From positions 1 through 11,493 of the forward strand of contig JALSOO010000110.1 of assembly GCA_026986355.1 (NCBI GenBank): DNA of 11,493 nucleotides, read 5' to 3'. Source of the stretch: Campylobacteraceae bacterium. Its GTDB lineage: Bacteria > Campylobacterota > Campylobacteria > Campylobacterales > Sulfurovaceae. This document shows positions 6,763 through 11,493 of the stretch, in pieces (position 1 is the first letter of the stretch; the number at the start of each line of letters is the position of its first letter). Both the position numbers and the translations under genes were made by a program. The notes under the pieces are model-generated. The model was given only the letters and a program-made list of their open reading frames with translations, was not told the DNA's origin and did not search any database.

Positions 6763-7182
6763 ATGGCATTTTTTGGTAGAAAGAAAAAAACCTCTGGGAA
6801 AAAAGTAAGTTCAGCAAGTATAATTACTCCTGGTACAGTAATCAAAGGAGAGATTAGATGTGAAGGTAATATTCTTCTCAATGGTGAGTTTGAGGGAGCT
6901 ATTATCTCTCAAGCAGAAGTGGTAGTTGGCAAGAGTGGTCGAGTCAAGGGAGAGATACAATCAGCAAAATTATTAGTTTCTGGGGAGTTTCATGGTAATT
7001 TTACTGGTGAGGTAATTGATATTATGCCTTATGGAAAAGTATATGGAGATGTAAAAGTAAATAATATTGTTATCGAACCTAATGCTGTATTTGAGGGAGA
7101 GACTAAAATCGTTTCTGGACGTGTTGAACGTCAAGATATTTCAGATGTTCATATTGTTAAACCTAAAAAGTTAGGCTATTAA
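6763..7182 (+). CDS. Bactofilin, polymer-forming cytoskeletal protein (CcmA-like)
   Basis: Small (139 residues) beta-helical protein that polymerises without nucleotide into filaments at the membrane and scaffolds cell-wall enzymes; in Helicobacter the homologue CcmA sets helical cell shape. The N-terminal tail is short and basic (about 1-17, FGRKKKTSGKK), fitting membrane or partner binding. The core (about 18-120) shows the repeating strand-turn pattern of the bactofilin domain: ITPGTVIKGEI, GNILLNGEFEG, VVVGKSGRVKGEI, LLVSGEFHGNF, YGKVYGDVKVNNIVI and AVFEGE. A short charged C-terminus follows. AAAGGA lies 6 nt upstream of the ATG. It sits between folC and mfd. In Campylobacter and Helicobacter relatives I recall an M23 endopeptidase gene beside it, which is absent from this window. 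Confidence 0.95.
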   Translation: MAFFGRKKKTSGKKVSSASIITPGTVIKGEIRCEGNILLNGEFEGAIISQAEVVVGKSGRVKGEIQSAKLLVSGEFHGNFTGEVIDIMPYGKVYGDVKVNNIVIEPNAVFEGETKIVSGRVERQDISDVHIVKPKKLGY

Positions 7183-7204
7183 AAAGTAAATAAAAAAGAG
7201 TTAA

Positions 7205-10189
7205 ATGAATCAATCTGATGTTTATGAGTATCTTCAACAAAAAGATATTCCACTTAAGAATAGAGAGCTTTTTATCTGTAAAGATGATAAAGATGCTCAA
7301 AAAATTGCTGATACAGCTATATTTTTAGATTATAAACCTGCTGTTCTACCCGATTTACGTCTCAGTTATGGCGATGATTTACGCTCATTTCAAGTTGAGA
7401 TATATGAGCTGATAGAGTCTCTGTATGGCTATTACTCTACGGTCAATGAGAAACGACTACTTATTTCTCCTCTTAGGACACTTCTTCTTCCTCTTCCTAA
7501 AGAGGAGTTTTTTTCTACCATAGAGATAGAGTTTGCTTCAACTATTAATCTAAAAGAGTTAAAAGATACTCTCTACTATTGGTCATACCATTTTGTAGAT
7601 ATTGTTACTCAAAAAGGGGAAGTCTCTTTTCGTGGGGATATTATTGATATATTTCCATTAGGAGGAGATAAGGCTTATAGAGTCTCTCTATTTGATAATG
7701 AGGTAGAGTCGATTCGTGAGTTCTCTTTGGATACCCAAAAAAGTTCCAAAGATGAGTTGGAGTCTATCCAAATCATTCCAGCACTTCTAGGCTTAGATAG
7801 TAATCAGTATGAATCATGGCAAAAGAGAGTTACCAAAAGTCCATTAGATGTATTTGTAAAAGATATTGACTCTTTAGGATTTTGGTATCTTGATGAGTTA
7901 GGAGAGAGTTATCTCAAACGATTTAATGCTATGTTTATATCAAATATGAGTGATGATATTGAAGAGATTTACTCATTAGATAGACCACTTGTTGATAGAG
8001 CAGATTTTAATCTTTCTACTATTCCAAAAGCTAACAACTTTAGAGAGTTAGAGGTTATCAACCCTAATGCCATTATAAAGTCAAATTCAGATAAAAATAT
8101 AACTATAGTCGCTAGAAATGAGTCGATTATTCGTGGTTCAGAACTTCACTCTTTTGAAAATATGGAGTTTGTCTATAAAGATATTATTGTCAATCTAATA
8201 TCTGATAAAGAGGTTATAATCTCTCTAAATAAGCCTATAAAACGTAAAAAAGTTAAAAAAGCCTCTATGATTTTAGATGAACTTAAAGTAGGGGATTATA
8301 TTGTTCATGAAAATTATGGTGTAGGTCTTTTTAGAGGTGTCGAAAAGAGAGTAGTTTTAGGGGCAACACGTGAATTTGTGGTAATACTCTATCAAAATGA
8401 AGATACCCTTTTAATTCCTGTAGAGAACCTAAATGTTATCGACCGTTATGTAGCTGACTCTGGTGGACTTCCTATATTGGACAAGATGGGAAAAGCAAGT
8501 TTTAAAAGGCTAAAATCCAAAGTAAAAGAGAAGCTATTTGCTATCGCTTCAAATATTATCAATCTATCGGCACAACGTCATCTAAAACGAGGAATCCTAC
8601 TCAAAAGAGATTTGGTAGAGCATCAGATTTTTATGAGTCAAGCAGGATTTATACATACCGAAGACCAAGAAGAGGCTATAAACTCTATGTTAGATGATAT
8701 GGCAAGTGGTCGAATGATGGATAGACTTCTTAGTGCTGATGTTGGTTTTGGTAAAACAGAGGTAGCAATGAATGGAATGTTTATAGCATGGAAAAATGGC
8801 TACCAATCGATGATGGTTGCACCTACTACTCTTTTAACCTCTCAACACTTCAAAAGCATGAAAGAGCGTTTTGAGAAGTATGATATAACGATAGGAAAAC
8901 TAGATAGATTTACCAAAGGAAAAGAGAAAACAGCACTACTCAGAGGATTAAAAGAGGGAAAAGTAGATATGGTTGTAGGAACTCATGCTCTACTCAAAGC
9001 AGAGTTTAAAAATTTGGCACTCATTATTATAGATGAAGAGCATAAGTTTGGAGTCAAGCAGAAAGAGGCACTCAAAGAGATAGCCGTTAATGTGCATCTA
9101 CTCTCAATGTCTGCTACACCAATTCCCAGAAGTCTAAATATGGCACTATCTAGTGTAAAAACCTTTTCAGAAATTCTAACACCTCCTGTTGAGCGTCAAG
9201 GGGTACGAACCTTTGTGAAAAGTTATAATGAAAAAATTATCAAAGAGGCAATTGTGCGAGAGATGAGAAGAGGAGGGCAGATATTTTATGTTTTTAACTC
9301 TATCGCTCAAATCGAAGAGAAGAGAAAGGTACTATTGGAGCTACTACCAAAGCTTAGAATCTCTGTACTACACTCTAAAATATCAGCCATTCAGACAGAA
9401 AAAGAGATGGCTCTGTTTGAAGCAGGAGAGTATGATGTGATGCTTTCAACCTCTATTGTAGAGTCAGGAATCCATATGCCAGATGCCAATACAATGATAG
9501 TAGATGGAGCAGACCGTTTTGGAATAGCAGATTTACACCAACTACGAGGAAGAGTAGGGCGTGGAGGCAAAGAGGGGTATTGTTACTTTATGGTGGAAGA
9601 TAAAGAGTACCTAACCGAAAATGCAAAACGAAGACTTTTAGCTCTTGAATCACACTCAGATTTGGGAAGTGGAGCTGTATTGGCTTTTCATGATTTAGAG
9701 ATTAGAGGTGGAGGAAACATTATCGGAGAGGCTCAATCTGGACATATAAAACAGATAGGTTACTCACTCTATCTAAGAATGTTAGAAGATGCTATCAAAG
9801 AGTTAAGTGGAAAAGTAGAAGAGAAAGAGCATCATGTCGATATTAAATTAACTGTTGATGCCTACTTAAATGAAGAGCTTATAGAAGAGGATAGATTACG
9901 TTTAGAACTCTATCGCCGACTCTCTCAATGTGAAACCACAGGCGAAGTCTATGAGATAGAGCAAGAGATAGCAGACCGTTTTGGTAAACTAGACACCATT
10001 TCAAGACAGTTTATAGATGTAATGGTTATGAAAGTTTTAGCCAAAGAGCAAAAAATTAGCAAAATAACTAATGCAGGAGAGAGAGTGTTTATAGAGTTTA
10101 TTGATGAGCGTGAACGTATAATGCTAAAAGCATATAGCAAAGACGATGATGATTTAATCGCTTGTGCGATGGGATATTTGAATAGATAA
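7205..10189 (+). CDS. mfd: Transcription-repair coupling factor Mfd
   Basis: ATP-driven translocase that removes RNA polymerase stalled at DNA lesions and recruits UvrA for nucleotide-excision repair. At 994 residues it is shorter than E. coli Mfd (about 1148), mostly through a compact N-terminal region. Layout: UvrB-like N-terminal module (about 1-340) containing SFRGDIIDIFPLG (141-153); CarD-like RNA-polymerase-interaction domain (about 356-420) starting LKVGDYIVHENYGVGLF; superfamily-2 translocase with Walker A ADVGFGKT (511-518), DEEH (610-613), SATPIPRSL (636-644), and motif VI LHQLRGRVGRGG (777-788); then the TRG segment with LEIRGGGNIIGEAQSGHI (831-848); and the C-terminal TRCF domain (about 875-985). 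All key helicase residues are present. The start follows the bactofilin stop by 22 nt, with only a moderate AAGAG ribosome site. It is the last clear gene of the plus-strand run. Confidence 0.98.
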   Translation: MNQSDVYEYLQQKDIPLKNRELFICKDDKDAQKIADTAIFLDYKPAVLPDLRLSYGDDLRSFQVEIYELIESLYGYYSTVNEKRLLISPLRTLLLPLPKEEFFSTIEIEFASTINLKELKDTLYYWSYHFVDIVTQKGEVSFRGDIIDIFPLGGDKAYRVSLFDNEVESIREFSLDTQKSSKDELESIQIIPALLGLDSNQYESWQKRVTKSPLDVFVKDIDSLGFWYLDELGESYLKRFNAMFISNMSDDIEEIYSLDRPLVDRADFNLSTIPKANNFRELEVINPNAIIKSNSDKNITIVARNESIIRGSELHSFENMEFVYKDIIVNLISDKEVIISLNKPIKRKKVKKASMILDELKVGDYIVHENYGVGLFRGVEKRVVLGATREFVVILYQNEDTLLIPVENLNVIDRYVADSGGLPILDKMGKASFKRLKSKVKEKLFAIASNIINLSAQRHLKRGILLKRDLVEHQIFMSQAGFIHTEDQEEAINSMLDDMASGRMMDRLLSADVGFGKTEVAMNGMFIAWKNGYQSMMVAPTTLLTSQHFKSMKERFEKYDITIGKLDRFTKGKEKTALLRGLKEGKVDMVVGTHALLKAEFKNLALIIIDEEHKFGVKQKEALKEIAVNVHLLSMSATPIPRSLNMALSSVKTFSEILTPPVERQGVRTFVKSYNEKIIKEAIVREMRRGGQIFYVFNSIAQIEEKRKVLLELLPKLRISVLHSKISAIQTEKEMALFEAGEYDVMLSTSIVESGIHMPDANTMIVDGADRFGIADLHQLRGRVGRGGKEGYCYFMVEDKEYLTENAKRRLLALESHSDLGSGAVLAFHDLEIRGGGNIIGEAQSGHIKQIGYSLYLRMLEDAIKELSGKVEEKEHHVDIKLTVDAYLNEELIEEDRLRLELYRRLSQCETTGEVYEIEQEIADRFGKLDTISRQFIDVMVMKVLAKEQKISKITNAGERVFIEFIDERERIMLKAYSKDDDDLIACAMGYLNR

Positions 10190-10215
10190 CTAGAAAATGA
10201 ATTCATACATGGTTA

Positions 10216-10235
10216 ATATTATATTAATATAATAT
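10216..10235. repeat. 20-bp perfect AT palindrome downstream of mfd
   Basis: The sequence ATATTATATTAATATAATAT equals its own reverse complement. A second small inverted repeat, ATCATT-AAA-AATGAT (10234-10239 and 10243-10248), follows immediately and shares its first two bases with the end of the palindrome. The palindrome contains a TATAAT (10228-10233). With no G+C in the stem it would be a poor terminator; it could be a protein site or simply a promoter-like AT-rich element. Confidence 0.6.
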
Positions 10236-10260
10236 CATTAAAAATGATTAGGATTACACA

Positions 10261-10308
10261 ATGAAACTTTATAGTAAAATATTTTTAGTTCCACCATTGG
10301 ATGTTTAA
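10261..10308 (+). CDS. 15-codon mini-ORF with good ribosome site (unproven)
   Basis: ATG to TAA encoding MKLYSKIFLVPPLDV. AGGA (10250-10253) lies 7 nt upstream and a TATAAT (10228-10233) lies about 28 nt upstream, so all three expression signals are spaced plausibly. I do not recognise the peptide. It could be a genuine small protein, a leader peptide for the hairpins 34-75 nt downstream, or the surviving 5' end of a decayed gene. No continuation is evident: the following sequence has stops in all plus frames within a short distance. Confidence 0.3.
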   Translation: MKLYSKIFLVPPLDV

Positions 10309-10341
10309 TGGTATTATAGGGTTTTAAGATGAATTTTATGT

Positions 10342-10384
10342 AAATTGTGGGAAGAATAGTTTGTGGCTATTAAAGCCACAATTT
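10342..10384. terminator. Hairpin(s) between convergent mfd and cytochrome peroxidase genes
   Basis: TTGTGGCT (10361-10368) and AGCCACAA (10374-10381) form an 8-bp perfect stem with loop ATTAA, ending 8 nt from the peroxidase stop codon. An upstream AAATTGTGG (10342-10350) can instead pair with CCACAATTT (10376-10384), 9 bp. It is the only G+C-containing hairpin between the two convergent genes, so a shared terminator is the simplest reading. The flanking T-tracts are weak on both strands (TTTG on plus), so efficiency is uncertain. Confidence 0.5.
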
Positions 10385-10388
10385 GAAA

Positions 10389-11405
10389 TTACTTTACTTC
10401 TGGTTTTGGTGTTGTTGATGTTACAGCAGGAAGCTGAGGGTAAGTAATATTTGGCATCTCTCCATCAAGTGATTTGAGGAATGTTACGATAGATTTTGTA
10501 TCTTTATCATTAATCTCTATTCCTAGTTGAGTCTCTCCCATTATCTTGACAGCCTCTTCTAAGTTCCATACAGCTCCATTATGAAAGTAGGGTGCAGTTT
10601 GATGAATATTTCTAAGGGTTGGTACTTTGACCATGCCGTTTTTATCACCTTTAAAGTCACCGATATTTGCATATTTATAGGGTTTAACAAGTGGGAATTT
10701 TTGCATACTTCCACCAATACCTACACCTGTATGACATGAGACACAACCTTTAGCCATAAAAGTTTTAAGTCCCTTTTGCTCTGCTGTTGATAATGCTTTT
10801 TTATCTCCATTTAGAAATTTATCAAATCTTGATGGGGTTACTAATGTTCGCTCAAATGCACCAATTGCATCAGCAATCTTTTTAAACGTGATATTGTTGT
10901 CTCCAAATGCATCTTTGAACTGCTCTTTATATCCACTCATTGAGCTAATACGCTTTACAGCCATCTCTTTACTAATTGCCATCTCTGGTTCAGCTTGCAT
11001 TGGCCCTTGTGCTTGTGCTTCTAAATCAGGGTCTCTGCCGTCCCAAAATTGTCTATCCATAAAAACAGCATTGTAAACGGTTGGAGAGTTGAGATGATGA
11101 GGATTTGCCGTCCATTTATGACCAATAGCAGTTGATAGACCATCTACTCCACCTATTGCTAGATTATGACAAGTATTGCAAGAGATTAGATTACTCTTTG
11201 AGAGTCTTGGTTCAAAAAATAGAGTTTTCCCAAGTTCAACTTTTGCTTTGTTTAGTTCATTTTTAGGATTATCTACTAGTTTCATTAATTCTTTTTTATC
11301 TGTAGGAATTGGTTTGAGTCCTGCTTTTTTTGCATCATCTAAAAGAGAGGCTGAAAGAGTGCTACTTAGAGCAATCACTGTTGTTATTAATATAGTTTTT
11401 TTCAT
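10389..11405 (-). CDS. Periplasmic di-haem cytochrome c peroxidase (CCP/MauG family)
   Basis: Reduces hydrogen peroxide to water in the periplasm using electrons from small c-type cytochromes. The 338-residue precursor has a Sec signal peptide (MKKTILITTVIALSSTLSAS, likely cut after Ser20). Two haem c sites are visible: CNTCH (76-80) and CVSCH (221-225). Other family signatures: FEPRLSKSNLISC leading into the first haem; GGVDGL (85-90); SPTVYNAVF (107-115); FWDGRDPDLEAQAQGPM (120-136); VPTLRNIHQTAPYFHNG (261-277); and Met289 in KIMGETQLG, the expected axial ligand of the high-potential haem. The C-terminus is Pro/Thr-rich (VTSTTPKPEVK). AAGGAA lies 6 nt upstream of the ATG. It is convergent with mfd and appears to be transcribed on its own, with an inverted repeat in its promoter region. 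An aerobic or microaerobic organism facing peroxide is implied. Confidence 0.96.
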   Translation of the reverse strand: MKKTILITTVIALSSTLSASLLDDAKKAGLKPIPTDKKELMKLVDNPKNELNKAKVELGKTLFFEPRLSKSNLISCNTCHNLAIGGVDGLSTAIGHKWTANPHHLNSPTVYNAVFMDRQFWDGRDPDLEAQAQGPMQAEPEMAISKEMAVKRISSMSGYKEQFKDAFGDNNITFKKIADAIGAFERTLVTPSRFDKFLNGDKKALSTAEQKGLKTFMAKGCVSCHTGVGIGGSMQKFPLVKPYKYANIGDFKGDKNGMVKVPTLRNIHQTAPYFHNGAVWNLEEAVKIMGETQLGIEINDKDTKSIVTFLKSLDGEMPNITYPQLPAVTSTTPKPEVK

Positions 11406-11411
11406 TAATAT

Positions 11412-11417
11412 TCCTTA
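11412..11417 (-). promoter_or_regulatory. Ribosome binding site of the peroxidase gene
   Basis: On the minus strand this reads AAGGAA about 6 nt before the ATG (11405-11403), a strong Shine-Dalgarno match that fixes the start and agrees with the signal peptide beginning directly at that Met. Confidence 0.6.
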
Positions 11418-11434
11418 TGGTTTTAATAATTAAG

Positions 11435-11455
11435 AAGTATAGATAAAATATACTT
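11435..11455. repeat. Inverted repeat in the peroxidase promoter region
   Basis: AAGTATA (11435-11441) and TATACTT (11449-11455) are perfect 7-bp inverted arms with spacer GATAAAA, lying 30-50 nt upstream of the peroxidase start. The size and position fit an operator for a dimeric regulator overlapping the promoter. It does not match the FNR half-sites TTGAT/ATCAA. Confidence 0.5.
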
Positions 11456-11468
11456 ATATAATAATTAT

Positions 11469-11493
11469 TTATTTCTCTAACTCATCAATCCAA
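11469..11493 (-). CDS. Possible 3' end of an upstream minus-strand gene
   Basis: Only seven codons and a TAA stop are visible in one minus frame, reading WIDELEK. The peptide looks like a plausible hydrophilic C-terminus and the sequence turns strongly A/T-rich right after the stop, as at a gene end. Eight codons cannot prove a gene or identify it. Confidence 0.28.

Noticed and set aside
9949..10206. Minus-strand ORF of 85 codons
   Set aside because: Mostly antisense to the conserved mfd C-terminal domain; Ser/Ile-rich shadow translation.
10216..10248. Rho-independent terminator of mfd
   Set aside because: The stems contain almost no G+C and no T-tract follows, so a terminator call is not supported.
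10888..11076. Plus-strand ORF of 62 codons
   Set aside because: Antisense to the peroxidase between its two haem sites.
11176..11433. Plus-strand ORF of 85 codons
   Set aside because: Antisense to the 5' end and leader of the peroxidase gene; no independent support.
1..11493. tRNA, rRNA, CRISPR array, insertion sequence or prophage genes
   Set aside because: I saw no tRNA-like cloverleaf, no regularly spaced repeats, no transposase or integrase motifs, and no sharp composition change; the window looks like core chromosome.

Overview
The window is AT-rich chromosomal DNA that reads as a member of the Campylobacterota (former Epsilonproteobacteria), most likely a free-living Sulfurovum/Sulfurimonas-type organism. 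This rests on the run lptE - folC - bactofilin - mfd, which resembles the gene neighbourhood I recall from Campylobacter and Helicobacter relatives, on the short (994-residue) Mfd, on the secreted di-haem cytochrome c peroxidase and on strongly AT-biased codons. The genus is inference; no rRNA or tRNA is present to anchor it.

Left region (1-4188, minus strand): a three-gene signalling operon, read from right to left. It starts with a response regulator whose HD-GYP output domain has lost nearly all its metal ligands, overlaps by 4 nt a two-domain FIST sensory protein, and continues after 2 nt into a soluble hybrid histidine kinase (HisKA - HATPase - degenerate receiver - receiver - HPt) that runs off the left edge. 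The kinase has no sensor domain of its own, so the FIST protein is the obvious input. The set resembles NosP/NahK-type nitric-oxide/haem signalling and is the most interesting system in the window.

Divergent intergenic region (4189-4381): promoter for the signalling operon on the minus strand, a 12-bp-arm inverted repeat, several AGTAT/ATACT motifs, and a TATAAT box only 6 nt from the ung start codon, suggesting a leaderless ung mRNA.

Centre (4382-10189, plus strand): ung, lptE, folC, a bactofilin gene (ccmA-like) and mfd. ung-lptE-folC are overlapping or touching; a probable internal promoter precedes the bactofilin gene. DNA-repair genes (ung, mfd) bracket cell-envelope and folate genes. 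The M23 peptidase gene that I recall next to the bactofilin gene in relatives is not between folC and the bactofilin gene here.

Right region (10190-11493): a 199-bp spacer between convergent genes. It holds a 20-bp AT palindrome, a well-signalled 15-codon mini-ORF and two mutually exclusive hairpins. A minus-strand periplasmic di-haem cytochrome c peroxidase follows, with an inverted repeat in its promoter region, then possibly the last codons of another minus-strand gene at the right edge.
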